Assembly (NCBI RefSeq): GCF_963678835.1
Contig: NZ_OY787470.1
Location: 62,001 to 126,000, forward strand
Origin: an uncultured Desulfuromonas sp.
GTDB taxonomy: Bacteria; Desulfobacterota; Desulfuromonadia; Desulfuromonadales; Desulfuromonadaceae
DNA: 64,000 nucleotides
Direction: 5' to 3'
Made by a program: the position numbers and the translations under genes. Numbering within the stretch: position 1 is the stretch's first letter; each line of letters starts with the position of its first letter. The notes beneath the pieces were generated by a model that worked only from the letters and a program-made list of their open reading frames with translations, searched no databases and was not told where the DNA came from. Positions 1 through 9,418 of this stretch are shown piece after piece.

Positions 1-1
1 T

Positions 2-928
2 TCTCCATCTGTCCGCAGTCAAAACCCAGACCGCTTTCTTTACTTTGTCAGTCGCATTGATGCACCCGATGCGTTGCAGGCCAAAGCTTTGATTGACCGT
101 ACCGTGTATGCCTCTGTTTATGCGAACCCTGAGATGGGAGTTTTTCCCGGAAGAAATTACACGCAAAACAAAGAACGCGTCGGAGCATTGAAGCGATCAA
201 AAGCCGGGCAGATCGTGTGGGATAAGGGTTATCGTTATCTTTATCACGGTGGCCAAGGGATGAACCTGTTGGAATGGGGGCGGATTACTTCTGGCGATGG
301 TTTTTTAAACGACGACATTTCATATCTTCCCGGAGGAATCGCAGCAACTATTATCTCCCATAACGGCTGGAAAAAAGGCGAAATGGTGCAGGACCTCAAA
401 AATGGCGTAACTGCGACGGTCGGAGCGGCCCAGGTGTATCACGGAGCTCCGCATATTCATAACAGAAGCTGGTGGGATGACGATATCTTTTATCCGGCCC
501 TGTTGCAGGGCAAGACACTGGGCGAAGCTTGGTTGATGAATCAAATCCATCTGGGGTGGATCACGACATTTGTTGGCGATCCGCTGATGGTGTGGGCTGG
601 CGGGAAAGCTCGTCATGATACACCTCTGAAAATCGATCAAAATAAGGATGTCTCGCTGAGGGTGGAGAAGGATGAGAACAACAACAAGCAGGTTTGGTTG
701 CAAGTGGATTTGCACAGCACTGCAGACCAACCCAAAGTTGCTCAGTTGCATGCTGTCTCAATCTTGGGGAAAGACTTGCCTATCCTTACTTTTGATGCAA
801 AACCAACATTATGTTTGGGCTCTCAAAAGGAAGTTGATGGGGAATGGCTTTTGACTTTAATGGATCCATTTGGGCAGCAGGTAGTGAAAAAGATAAAAGT
901 ATTAGATGGGATGGCGAATAAGAAGTAG
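2..928 (+). CDS. TIGR03790-like exosortase-associated protein (5' end missing)
   Basis: The frame is open from base 2 and ends at TAG 926-928, giving 308 visible residues; the true start lies outside the window. Visible motifs are YFVSRID near the left edge, a YHGG segment, and a GDPL motif close to the end of the conserved part, the pattern I associate with family TIGR03790. That family has unknown activity and, as far as I recall, occurs almost only in species with exosortase, which fits the xrtA cluster 18 kb downstream. The tail reads as a beta-rich accessory domain of about 100 residues and shows no PEP-CTERM anchor. Function is unknown; a secreted, cysteine-protease-like fold is only a guess. 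Confidence 0.7.
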   Translation, partial: SPSVRSQNPDRFLYFVSRIDAPDALQAKALIDRTVYASVYANPEMGVFPGRNYTQNKERVGALKRSKAGQIVWDKGYRYLYHGGQGMNLLEWGRITSGDGFLNDDISYLPGGIAATIISHNGWKKGEMVQDLKNGVTATVGAAQVYHGAPHIHNRSWWDDDIFYPALLQGKTLGEAWLMNQIHLGWITTFVGDPLMVWAGGKARHDTPLKIDQNKDVSLRVEKDENNNKQVWLQVDLHSTADQPKVAQLHAVSILGKDLPILTFDAKPTLCLGSQKEVDGEWLLTLMDPFGQQVVKKIKVLDGMANKK

Positions 929-1084
929 CCGCCATCATTTATTATTAGTTCTCTTTCTTCAGCGTGCCAATGTAGAAAATAGGTTGCTTGAAAATGGAAG
1001 CAGCCTGTTTTTCTGGCGAGCAAATCTGAAGTAATATTTTTAGCACTGCTCTTTTTTTAAATTGTTCGGTTGTGGAGGGGGATA

Positions 1085-2131
1085 ATGGCTAATGGTCGAG
1101 ACTTATCTTTAGACTTTATGCGAGTCATGGGGGTATTGATCATTATGCTTGCTCACTCAGACCCCCCTAAATGGCTATTTCAATTGCGCAACTTTGGCAC
1201 TCCTTTGTTGATTGTTGCTTCAGCTTTGACGTATTCAACTATATATAAAGAAAGAAAAATAAATATAATACCCTTTCTTATAAGGAGGGTTACAAAGATT
1301 ACAATTCCGTCTTGGGTTTTTCTAACTATATTTTTTTTGATATTTTTAGTTTCGTATTCTTCCCTTGATGAAGAGTATCCATTTACAAATTATCAAATAG
1401 TTACATCTTACCTTTTTTGGTCAGGAATTGGTTATGTTTGGATATTAAAAATTTATTTGACTATTGCTTTTATCATACCAATTTTTGATAGAATAGATAA
1501 ATCAACTATTTCAAATAGAATGTATTTTTCATCAATAATAATTCTATATATATTTTATGAATTTGTATATTTTTCCTGCGCAGAATTTTTATATTCTGTT
1601 CCTTTTCTTAAAGGATCATTATTTACCATCTTTCCATATGTTTTAGTGTTTGCTTATGGTTATAGGTTGAATAATTTTGATAATTGGTTGGTATTTAAAA
1701 TTACATTGTATGCAGCATTTGCTTTTTGTTCTATTGCTATTTTAGCTTATATTTTCGAGGGAAAATTCTTTCAAACTCAGTATTTTAAGTATCCTCCGAG
1801 AGTGTATTATTTGTCATATGCTTTGATGTGTACAAATATTATGTTTTTACTTTCTAGAAGTAGAATTATGGTTATTTTCCCAAAAAATATTTTGATCTGG
1901 TTCTCATCAAATTCATTATGGATATACTTATGGCATATACTTGGCATCTATATTTTGAGAATTTTTAATTATGGAGGAGGGCGTGATTTTTTCACCTCGT
2001 TGTATGTTGCTATTTTTATTTTGAGCTTTGGAACAATATTGACCTTTATACAAGGTAAAGTTGTTTATTTTGTCTCGGGAAGTCGCGATACGGCTCTTTG
2101 TCGTCTAATGTCATACGTGTTTACGAATTAA
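1085..2131 (+). CDS. membrane acyltransferase, acyltransferase-3 family
   Basis: The 348-residue protein is almost entirely hydrophobic, with about ten predicted membrane segments. The N-terminus has the family pattern RDLSLDFMRVMGVLIIMLAH, with Arg and the late His of the acyltransferase-3 (OafA/WecH-like) signature. Such enzymes O-acylate sugars of surface polysaccharides using cytoplasmic acyl donors. I chose ATG 1085 because GGAGGGG lies just upstream (1075-1081); a start at 1070 would place this site inside the gene. The gene is strikingly AT-rich (long A/T runs, ATA and AAA codons) compared with both neighbours, which suggests recent acquisition into the polysaccharide locus. Substrate cannot be told. 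Confidence 0.85.
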   Translation: MANGRDLSLDFMRVMGVLIIMLAHSDPPKWLFQLRNFGTPLLIVASALTYSTIYKERKINIIPFLIRRVTKITIPSWVFLTIFFLIFLVSYSSLDEEYPFTNYQIVTSYLFWSGIGYVWILKIYLTIAFIIPIFDRIDKSTISNRMYFSSIIILYIFYEFVYFSCAEFLYSVPFLKGSLFTIFPYVLVFAYGYRLNNFDNWLVFKITLYAAFAFCSIAILAYIFEGKFFQTQYFKYPPRVYYLSYALMCTNIMFLLSRSRIMVIFPKNILIWFSSNSLWIYLWHILGIYILRIFNYGGGRDFFTSLYVAIFILSFGTILTFIQGKVVYFVSGSRDTALCRLMSYVFTN

Positions 2132-2189
2132 GCTTGTACGTCAGCATATTTGAAATTGTATCTTCGCAAAATTGAGGTTTTTAGCCTAT

Positions 2190-3713
2190 ATGAGTGCACG
2201 CGTTTATCTGCGTAATTTGGCATTTAACTGGGGAGGGCATGCTGCCACGCTTGTGGTGATGTTTTTTCTGTCGCCATATATAGTTGGCAAGCTTGATGTC
2301 GTCTCCTATGGTATCTGGAGCCTATTGAATGTACTGACCGGTTACATGGGAATCTTTGACCTCGGGGTACGAGCTAGCATCGGTCGCCATGTGGCGCTTT
2401 ATCTGGGCAAGGAAGATTCGGTTGGTGTTGATGAAACCATCCGAGCCGGTTTTGGTTTTTTCAGCTTGGCTGGACTGTTGATCCTGCTGGCTGGAGTCGG
2501 GTTGGGCTGGTTGTTTCCGTCAATCTTTGAAGGCGTTAGCCCTGAATATTACGATACAGTTCGTATTCTCTTGCCGTTGATGGCTGTTAATGTTTGGCTG
2601 TCGGCTGTTGCAGCAATCTATTCGAGCGTATTGGCCGGACATGATCGCTTTGATGTTGCTCGCGGGGTGGACGTGGTTGTCTTGGTCGTCCGCACGTTGG
2701 GCACCATTTATGTCTTGGAAAACGGTTGGGGCCTTTGGGGGCTGGTTGTTGCTGTTCTTTGCGGAAATGTTTGCGCTGTATTTTGCAATCGAATTTATGC
2801 AGGACGAGTTCATAAGCTGTTACGTAGCTTCCCTTTCTTGTACTCTAAGGAACGTTTGGGAGAACTTTTTGGGTATGGTGTTCCTGCGGCCATTTCTAAT
2901 TCGGCGATAAAAATTATTGGGCAGAGCAATCTTGTTGTTGTGGGGCTTATATTAGGGATTGACTCAGTGCGTGAATACAATGTCGGAGCCATGCTTATTC
3001 TCTATACCTTCACGTTTATCAAGCTCATTGGACGGACTTTTTTCCCTTCCATACAAAAAAGTATTTCGGCAGGGCGTGATGGTGAAGCCCGACATCTCTT
3101 TTTTCGTCAAATCAGAGTCTCTTTGATTGCTGGCTTGGTTGTTTACCTAGGCTATTTTTTTTACTCAAAACCTTTTATACGCTTATGGATGTTGCAAGAT
3201 AATTTTGACCTGACTTCAGTTCATTCCTCTGCCCAGGTTATGAGTGTCTTGGCGTTAGCAAATTTGCCCATATTATTTACAAGCCCGTGTAAAGGCTATC
3301 TTGCTGCTCAAGGGTTTGTAAAATTCAATGCGGCAATTTCCATACTCGAAGCATTAGTTTCGGTGCTCTTATCCGTTGTCTTCGCACTTGTTTTTCATTA
3401 TGGCCTTGCCGGGGTTGCCGCTGGCACACTTGTTGGCCGACTCTTGATCTCATCAATTCTTATGCCCTACCATCTTTCTAAAAATTCAAAGATAAGAATA
3501 GGTAAATTTGTGAAAGAAGCAGTTGTTCCTGGCGTACTGTCCGGGGGGCTGTTTTCTTTTTTAAGTTTTAGTTTGATAAACTTGTGGAGCCCAATGTCAT
3601 GGGCTGTATTTTTTTTGCAGATTACAATACTCCTTGTTTTATGGATTCCGATTTTTTATTTTTTCCTGTTGCCTGAAGAATATAAGAGACGGAAAATCTG
3701 TGCATCTTGTTAA
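2190..3713 (+). CDS. polysaccharide flippase (Wzx/MATE-like)
   Basis: This 507-residue protein has about 12-14 membrane segments spread along its whole length. The N-terminal NLAFNWGGHAATLVVMFFLSP and the following YGIWSLLNVLTGYMGIFDLG are typical of polysaccharide-export flippases of the MOP superfamily. These move undecaprenyl-linked repeat units across the inner membrane. ATG 2190 follows GAGG at about 2174; a TTG at 2172 is the alternative. It lies between the acyltransferase and the ATP-grasp gene in a same-strand run of polysaccharide genes and is the only flippase candidate in the window. Confidence 0.88.
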   Translation: MSARVYLRNLAFNWGGHAATLVVMFFLSPYIVGKLDVVSYGIWSLLNVLTGYMGIFDLGVRASIGRHVALYLGKEDSVGVDETIRAGFGFFSLAGLLILLAGVGLGWLFPSIFEGVSPEYYDTVRILLPLMAVNVWLSAVAAIYSSVLAGHDRFDVARGVDVVVLVVRTLGTIYVLENGWGLWGLVVAVLCGNVCAVFCNRIYAGRVHKLLRSFPFLYSKERLGELFGYGVPAAISNSAIKIIGQSNLVVVGLILGIDSVREYNVGAMLILYTFTFIKLIGRTFFPSIQKSISAGRDGEARHLFFRQIRVSLIAGLVVYLGYFFYSKPFIRLWMLQDNFDLTSVHSSAQVMSVLALANLPILFTSPCKGYLAAQGFVKFNAAISILEALVSVLLSVVFALVFHYGLAGVAAGTLVGRLLISSILMPYHLSKNSKIRIGKFVKEAVVPGVLSGGLFSFLSFSLINLWSPMSWAVFFLQITILLVLWIPIFYFFLLPEEYKRRKICASC

Positions 3714-3724
3714 GTAGGTTACTT

Positions 3725-5482
3725 ATGGGACCCTATAAAAATAAAGCTGTTGTTTTGGGAATAAGCGCAAACGGACTCGGTATTGTGCGTTCGTTGGGTA
3801 GGCGTGGTGTTCCTGTTGTTGTTTCAGATTCGGACACTTCGACGAATTTATACAGTCGATATATTTCTGAGCGATGGTTTTTTTATGGAAACGACAAAGA
3901 ACTTATTGAGGAATTGTTGGTTCGAGGGGCGTCCTTTTCAGAAAAACCCGTTTTATTTCCTGTCCGAGATTCAACAGTCCTAGCTTTGGCGGAAAGAATC
4001 GATGAGATCAGAAAATATTACCTAATCGTTATGCCACCGTTCGAAACCGTTAGAAGGGCTTTGTGTAAAACTACTTTTGCGCAAATGGCGGAGAAATTAG
4101 GATTGACCGTGCCCAGGTCATTTTCGATTAGCCAAGGAATAACGATTTCTGACGTTCCTGACGACCTTAAGTTTCCTGTTATTGTGAAGCCCGAATATAG
4201 AAATGACAATTATGGTGCCAATGTTTCAGGGAAAGCCTTTAAAGCAGAAAACATTCAGGAGTTGAGTGCTTTCTATGAAAAGTTTTCCGCATATCAGCAA
4301 GAGGCGATTGTTCAGGAATATATCCCTGGCGGTGATTCGGATTTGTACTTCTGCTTTCAGTATTACGCTGCAGGTGCAGGTCAGTCGCCGGTTTACTCTC
4401 TTTCTGGCCGTAAAATACGACAGTTCCCATCGTTGTGCGGTAGCACTTCTTCATGTGAGGTTAGCCGCGATCCTCAAATCGAAACACTGGCGACCTCATT
4501 TTTTACCCGAATAGGTTATGTTGGTCCATGTTCGATGGAGTTCAAACGTGATCCCAGAGATGGTGTCTATTATTTCATCGAACCCACAATAGGGCGGCAC
4601 GATTGGAATAATGCTTTTGGCGAAGGTAATGGGATTCCTATGCCTTATATAAATTATCTGGACGCCTTGGGGAAGGCCATTCCTCGGTACCGGCAAAAAA
4701 AAATCCCCAGGCGCTGGATTCGCTGGTCTGCTGATTTTGAAACCGCCAAAGAAAAAATGAAGCAAGATGATCTCTCTTTATTGTCTTGGCTGAAATCAAT
4801 ACGGCCTCCTGTTACGGGAGCAATTTTTGCGCTGGATGACATAAAACCTTTTTTTCGTATGTATATGAAACGTGTCGAAAATAAATTATCTAAAATAATT
4901 TCCAGATTGAATAAGTATTTTAGAAAAAAACTTAGAAAGTTTTATTTAAGGGAAGAGTACATCGTTTTTAAGAAAAAAATAGATAAGAACAAATTGCCGT
5001 CTCTTTCTGAGCGTTTTTTATTTAGAGAAGCTAAGCTAGAAGATGTCCATTTGTTGGTAAAAAAATTTAGAAAACATTATTCAGAAGAAGATAGAAATAA
5101 TATTTTTGATAAAATAAAACGTGGTGATCATCTTTTGTTAGGGACTTTAAGACATTCACCGGATGATATTTGTATGCAGATCTGGTTGTCCGAGAAAGAT
5201 CCATTTTTTTTAGAAGAAAAAAAAATAAATAATCTTTCAAAAGCATTATGCAGCAACAAGTCAATTGTCCGTGAGGAATTCAGGAATATTGGTTTTGGAC
5301 GAGAAGGGAAATTATATTTAGAGCACTTTGCTGCTGAGATGAATATTGATGAACTTGTATCTTATGTCAGAATCGATAATTGTCCTCAAATCAAAATTTC
5401 ACACTTAGTTGGCAATGTCGAGAAAGGCCGACTCTACAGGAAAATACTTTGTGGCAAGGAAAGTTTTAAGTTCTCTTTTTAA
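3725..5482 (+). CDS. ATP-grasp carboxylate-amine ligase fused to GNAT-like domain
   Basis: Residues 1-340 form a carbamoyl-phosphate-synthetase-like ATP-grasp ligase. The N-terminus KAVVLGISANGLGIVRSLG is a nucleotide-binding-like pre-ATP-grasp fold; VIVKPEYRN is the ATP-binding lysine region, and YFIEPTIGRHDWNN plus GNGIPMPYINY are metal-site motifs seen in exopolysaccharide-locus ligases. From about residue 375 the protein changes character. A basic linker is followed by FREAKLEDVHLLVKKF and a VREEFRNIGFGR segment that look like the start and acetyl-CoA loop of a GNAT N-acyltransferase. DNA for this last third (about 4855-5480) is much more AT-rich than the first two thirds. ATG 3725 follows AGTAGG. 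The likely role is amide-bond formation or amino-acid decoration of a polysaccharide; substrate unknown. Confidence 0.75.
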   Translation: MGPYKNKAVVLGISANGLGIVRSLGRRGVPVVVSDSDTSTNLYSRYISERWFFYGNDKELIEELLVRGASFSEKPVLFPVRDSTVLALAERIDEIRKYYLIVMPPFETVRRALCKTTFAQMAEKLGLTVPRSFSISQGITISDVPDDLKFPVIVKPEYRNDNYGANVSGKAFKAENIQELSAFYEKFSAYQQEAIVQEYIPGGDSDLYFCFQYYAAGAGQSPVYSLSGRKIRQFPSLCGSTSSCEVSRDPQIETLATSFFTRIGYVGPCSMEFKRDPRDGVYYFIEPTIGRHDWNNAFGEGNGIPMPYINYLDALGKAIPRYRQKKIPRRWIRWSADFETAKEKMKQDDLSLLSWLKSIRPPVTGAIFALDDIKPFFRMYMKRVENKLSKIISRLNKYFRKKLRKFYLREEYIVFKKKIDKNKLPSLSERFLFREAKLEDVHLLVKKFRKHYSEEDRNNIFDKIKRGDHLLLGTLRHSPDDICMQIWLSEKDPFFLEEKKINNLSKALCSNKSIVREEFRNIGFGREGKLYLEHFAAEMNIDELVSYVRIDNCPQIKISHLVGNVEKGRLYRKILCGKESFKFSF

Positions 5483-5509
5483 GATAAATGTATTTCCTTT
5501 TGGTGCTTT

Positions 5510-6814
5510 ATGAAATCCTTAAGCTGTTTTGATTTTTTCGATTTATATATTTATCTTGATAGCTCTCTGTTAAATGGCACTGTCCATGATTTATTTGATT
5601 ATGGAAAGCCTTCGACAGAGAAAAAATATATTAATATCAACAACTCTTTAGGGAATGTTGTCTGGGAAAATTTGCCCAGCAGGTCGAGTAAGTTACTCAG
5701 AAGTAAAGTCTATCAGGTTCTTCTCAAGACAGCTTTAAGTGGCCACACCCCCTTAATTCAAAAATGGTACTGGCCCAATGGTGCAAGAAGCTTTTTTAGC
5801 CTCAGGGCGGATATGGATGCCGGTGAAGAAAAAAGCCTGCTGCAGTTTGTTGAGGCTGTTTCTTCCTGGCCAGAAAGTTTGTCTTTTTTTGTTTGCGGAA
5901 AAGCATATGTCGGCAAAGAGAAGGTTCTGAAGTGCGTAGCTGATCTTGGTGCTGAGATCGGTAATCACACATATACACATTATGTTTTTTCTGACAGGGG
6001 CAGAAACAGAATAAATCTTGAATTGACAGAGCAGTTACTCGCGTCTGTCGCTGTTGACCCCAAAGGGTATGTGGGCCCTGCCAGCTTCTTTCACACCAGC
6101 ATGTATGATGTTTTGGAGGAAAAGGGCTATGATTATACAAGCTCTTTTGGGCTATCGCATGATGATTACCCCTTTTTTCCCATGAAGCAAAACTCTGACC
6201 GTTACGGAATGGTCGAAATCCCTTTTTATTGCTTGGGTGACAGGTTTCCCAAGTTTGATTTGGAGCTTGACGGAAAAAATGTCTGGAGTTTTTTTGAACA
6301 GCTGCTTGAAAAAAAATATCACGACTGTGAGCCCATGTTTATTTATGGCCATCCAGATATGGTTGGGCGTATGGGAGACCATCCGGACCTTGTGAAATTT
6401 ATCTGCGAAAAAGCGCTGTCTTATGATGACATCTATACAGGGAATATGGCGGATATCTCATCTTGGTGGAGAAGGCGTCATGAGACTACGGCAGATATTT
6501 TTTATGATCGCGAGAATAATCGTGTCGTTGCGCAAAATTATCATGGATCTGAAGATGTTTACTGGAGCGTTCAGATTGATGAAAGCAGCAAATATCTGGT
6601 GAGTGGTAACGATTTGCAAAATGGGGTTCGGCTGAATGATTTGGGTATGTATAAAAAAATAGATCTTAAAAAAAGTCCCTATGCCGAGATCGGAGAAGTT
6701 ATAGACCGTCCGAGGGAGAGAATTTCATTGCGGACCAAAATAGCTAATTTTCGCAGAGAATATCGTCGTAGACAACGAATGATTCGAGAACTAGACATGG
6801 CTAAAAAAGGCTGA
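5510..6814 (+). CDS. polysaccharide deacetylase (NodB homology) family protein
   Basis: The 434-residue protein carries a divergent NodB deacetylase domain. RADMD near residue 100 stands in for the TFDDG metal motif. NHTYTH at 152-157 is the H-x-x-x-H metal site. GPASFFH is the substrate loop, and EIPFY and YGHPD complete the barrel. Family members remove N-acetyl groups from GlcNAc-containing polymers. The roughly 150-residue tail ends in a highly basic segment with Arg clusters, an unusual extension. There is no clear signal peptide, so action may be cytoplasmic on lipid-linked units. Start ATG 5510 has only a weak ribosome site, and the 5' part is AT-rich like the end of the preceding gene. 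Confidence 0.8.
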   Translation: MKSLSCFDFFDLYIYLDSSLLNGTVHDLFDYGKPSTEKKYININNSLGNVVWENLPSRSSKLLRSKVYQVLLKTALSGHTPLIQKWYWPNGARSFFSLRADMDAGEEKSLLQFVEAVSSWPESLSFFVCGKAYVGKEKVLKCVADLGAEIGNHTYTHYVFSDRGRNRINLELTEQLLASVAVDPKGYVGPASFFHTSMYDVLEEKGYDYTSSFGLSHDDYPFFPMKQNSDRYGMVEIPFYCLGDRFPKFDLELDGKNVWSFFEQLLEKKYHDCEPMFIYGHPDMVGRMGDHPDLVKFICEKALSYDDIYTGNMADISSWWRRRHETTADIFYDRENNRVVAQNYHGSEDVYWSVQIDESSKYLVSGNDLQNGVRLNDLGMYKKIDLKKSPYAEIGEVIDRPRERISLRTKIANFRREYRRRQRMIRELDMAKKG

Positions 6815-6827
6815 AAGGATCTGTATC

Positions 6828-8108
6828 TTGAAAATATTACACATTTCAGCACTTCCGGTCTGGTCTATGGAAGGCAAGGGGGGGATGCCCTCGTTGCGTG
6901 AGACGCTCAATGGGCATGTTGACGGTGGCCATGAGATCGAACTGGTGTTGCCACGTTATGATCCTTTTTCAGATGACGCGAAAGAGTTGACGATACCAGC
7001 AGGGCAACCTTTCCAGATCCATTTCGCCCCTTGTTCCTGGTTGCCTATGTTTAAAAAATTGCGCAATAAGGCGCGGGGCAAAAAAGATTCTATTCCCTAT
7101 GTATTACGCTGGCTGCTGAATGTTTTTATGTTGCTAGCGTTGACAGTTAGTCTGGCGCTGACCTCTCGTCGTGTGAGTAAGCGTTCTTGCAAGCCTCATC
7201 TGGTTTATGCCCACAATCAATATGCTGCCTTAAGCGGTTTTCTGATCGGTCGCATGTGGAGAGTGCCTAATGTGACTAGGTTATATGGCACGTTTTTGGC
7301 TGACCTGATGAAGAAACCTCTTGTCTCGTTGCGCTATCCCACTGCTGCAGCTGGCTATCTGGTGCCTTCTAGTCTGCTGATTTGCGCCAACGATGGAACG
7401 CGGGGAGACGAAGTGGCTCAGAAATTCGGTGTTTCTAAGCGGCGGTTCCGTTTTTGGCAAAACGGAGTTGAGCCGCCCTCAACTCCTCCGGATATGACTC
7501 GCGAGCAGTTGGTTGCACGGTTTATAGATTTAAGACCGGAAAATAGGTGGTTTCTTTCCTGCTCTCGGCTGAGCTATTGGAAGAGAATCGACCGAATGTT
7601 GTATGCGTTGGAGGTGTGCCGCCAGCAAGAGGTTGACTGTCAATTGATTATCGCCGGGGATGGTCCTGAAAAAGAAAATCTGATGGGGTTGGCGAAAAAA
7701 CTGGGTGTTGAGTCCTCAGTTGTCTGGCTGGGAACGGTTGCCCATGACGATGTCTGGGCCTTGATGAACACTGTTGATGTTTTCCTTTTGACCAATGATG
7801 TTACCAACCGTTGTAATCCGCTTTATGAAGCTGCTTGGGCTGGGTTGCCCGTCGTTTCTGTTCAAGACCCGTCAACGGCGGATCTGCTTGAGCATCGTCG
7901 CAATGCTCTATTGTCGGCTCCAGATGATCACGAAGCCCTTGGGCAACATCTTGTGAAACTTTGCGAAGATGACGTCTTAAAAGAAAAGCTCGGAGTTGCG
8001 CAAAGAGAATTGTCGCAAACATTCTGGTCCTGGCGGGAGCGCATGGAACTGGAAGTCCAGCAGCTGGAAAAACTAGTAGGTGAAGGTCCTCTCACTGAAC
8101 AAGGATAA
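6828..8108 (+). CDS. GT4-family glycosyltransferase
   Basis: The 426-residue protein has the GT-B layout of family 4 transferases. An N-terminal acceptor-binding half starts KILHISALPVWSMEGKGGMP, and the C-terminal nucleotide-sugar half has IIAGDGPEKENLMGLA and a YEAAWAGLPVVS stretch matching the donor-binding E-x7-E region. A hydrophobic segment near residue 95-110 may hold it at the membrane. The start is TTG 6828, preceded by AAAGGA at 6814-6819. It lies 13 bp after the deacetylase and 5 bp before the polymerase gene, so it is co-transcribed. Donor and acceptor cannot be told. Confidence 0.87.
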   Translation: MKILHISALPVWSMEGKGGMPSLRETLNGHVDGGHEIELVLPRYDPFSDDAKELTIPAGQPFQIHFAPCSWLPMFKKLRNKARGKKDSIPYVLRWLLNVFMLLALTVSLALTSRRVSKRSCKPHLVYAHNQYAALSGFLIGRMWRVPNVTRLYGTFLADLMKKPLVSLRYPTAAAGYLVPSSLLICANDGTRGDEVAQKFGVSKRRFRFWQNGVEPPSTPPDMTREQLVARFIDLRPENRWFLSCSRLSYWKRIDRMLYALEVCRQQEVDCQLIIAGDGPEKENLMGLAKKLGVESSVVWLGTVAHDDVWALMNTVDVFLLTNDVTNRCNPLYEAAWAGLPVVSVQDPSTADLLEHRRNALLSAPDDHEALGQHLVKLCEDDVLKEKLGVAQRELSQTFWSWRERMELEVQQLEKLVGEGPLTEQG

Positions 8109-8113
8109 ATACG

Positions 8114-9418
8114 GTGTCTAGTCGCGGTTTATTGTTTATTGGTTTTTTTATCTTTTGCACATTTGGTGCCTTGACGTTGCCGCATCTTGGTATCTACGGA
8201 TACTTGACGGACTATTGTCTCAATCCTGCGGACCAATGGTGGGGGCGTCCTTTTTCCCACATGGGGATTCGGTTCTCCCTTACCCTGGCGTTGGCAACCA
8301 TGGCTGGTATGGTGTTGCAGCGTGAAAAGTTGCAATTTGGAGAAAAGGTGTTTTACCGGCAGGAGATTTTTCTGTTGGCTTTTCTTGCTTTGGTTTGGCT
8401 GGTGTTTTTTCTGTCACCAGCAACGGTAGGGCGGTACGGGAGCACCGATCATCCGACCGTTAAGCTGACAAAAATTTTCATTTTTTCTTTGATGATGACG
8501 CATGTCATCACAGATCTGAAGAAGTTAAAAGGGCTTTTTGCTATCTTGGCTTCTGCTTCACTGCTGTTGGGGATCAAAGCTTGGAGCGTTCCATACAGCC
8601 ATTTCGCTAGAGGTCGACTCGAAGGAATCGGCGGTGCAGATTTTTCTGAGGCAAATTTTTTTGCCGCATTTATGGCCGCGATGCTGCCCCTTATCGGCAT
8701 CATGTTTTTGCGTAGCCGATGGCCCGGCAAGCTCTATTATGCGGCCTGTGGCGCATTTACCGCAAATGCTGTCGTGTTGTGCCGCAGTCGTGGAGCTTTT
8801 CTTGGATTGGTTGTAGGGGCGATAGCCGCATTTGCATACGTTCCAAGGAAATATCGAAAACATCTGATTGTCCTCGTGTTCGCTGGTATCGTTGGTGTTA
8901 TTTATCTCTCCGATGATTTTTTCATTCAGAGAATTATGACAATTTCCACAGAGCAAAGTGAAATGGATGAATCGTCTTCCAGCCGCATTCGTCTGTGGAA
9001 AGCTGGCTTGCAGATGGTCGCCTCTCAACCGCTAGGCATTGGTCCCGGGAACTGGTATCAGACGATCAGTCGCTATATCCCGGAGTATGAAGGTAAGGAT
9101 TCACACAGTACTTATGTCAAATGTCTTGCTGAAATGGGTGTGATCGGCATGGCCGTATTTCTTCTGCTTTTGTTACAGGCTTATCTTAATTTGCGTCGCG
9201 TTTACAAGGCTGCCGGAGGTTTGCCACCGCCAGAAGAAGAAGAATTTACTCAACTTTATTTTGCGATCATTGTTTCAATCGTGATTTTTATGACCTGTGC
9301 TTTGACCATTACCATGATTTACACGGAAATTCTTTGGGTGCTTCTGATGTTGCCGGTCTGTTTGAAACGAGCTTTGGATAACTCTATTCAGGAGCAAGAG
9401 GGGCTTGATGGGTGCTAA
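8114..9418 (+). CDS. O-antigen ligase/polymerase-like membrane protein (Wzy family)
   Basis: The 434-residue protein has about 11-12 membrane segments and one large periplasmic loop near residues 270-345. That loop carries SSSRIRLWKAGLQM, GIGPGNWY and HSTYVKCLAEMGVIG, the conserved loop pattern of the Wzy/O-antigen ligase family (PF04932). These enzymes polymerise or transfer lipid-linked polysaccharide units at the periplasmic face. The start is GTG 8114 with AAGGA at 8101-8105. Its position between two GT4 genes and downstream of a flippase supports a Wzx/Wzy-dependent exopolysaccharide pathway. A ligase rather than polymerase role cannot be excluded. Confidence 0.85.
   Translation: MSSRGLLFIGFFIFCTFGALTLPHLGIYGYLTDYCLNPADQWWGRPFSHMGIRFSLTLALATMAGMVLQREKLQFGEKVFYRQEIFLLAFLALVWLVFFLSPATVGRYGSTDHPTVKLTKIFIFSLMMTHVITDLKKLKGLFAILASASLLLGIKAWSVPYSHFARGRLEGIGGADFSEANFFAAFMAAMLPLIGIMFLRSRWPGKLYYAACGAFTANAVVLCRSRGAFLGLVVGAIAAFAYVPRKYRKHLIVLVFAGIVGVIYLSDDFFIQRIMTISTEQSEMDESSSSRIRLWKAGLQMVASQPLGIGPGNWYQTISRYIPEYEGKDSHSTYVKCLAEMGVIGMAVFLLLLLQAYLNLRRVYKAAGGLPPPEEEEFTQLYFAIIVSIVIFMTCALTITMIYTEILWVLLMLPVCLKRALDNSIQEQEGLDGC

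Noticed and set aside
2..928. PEP-CTERM substrate at the left edge
   Set aside because: The C-terminus ends in a charged tail without PEP motif or membrane helix.
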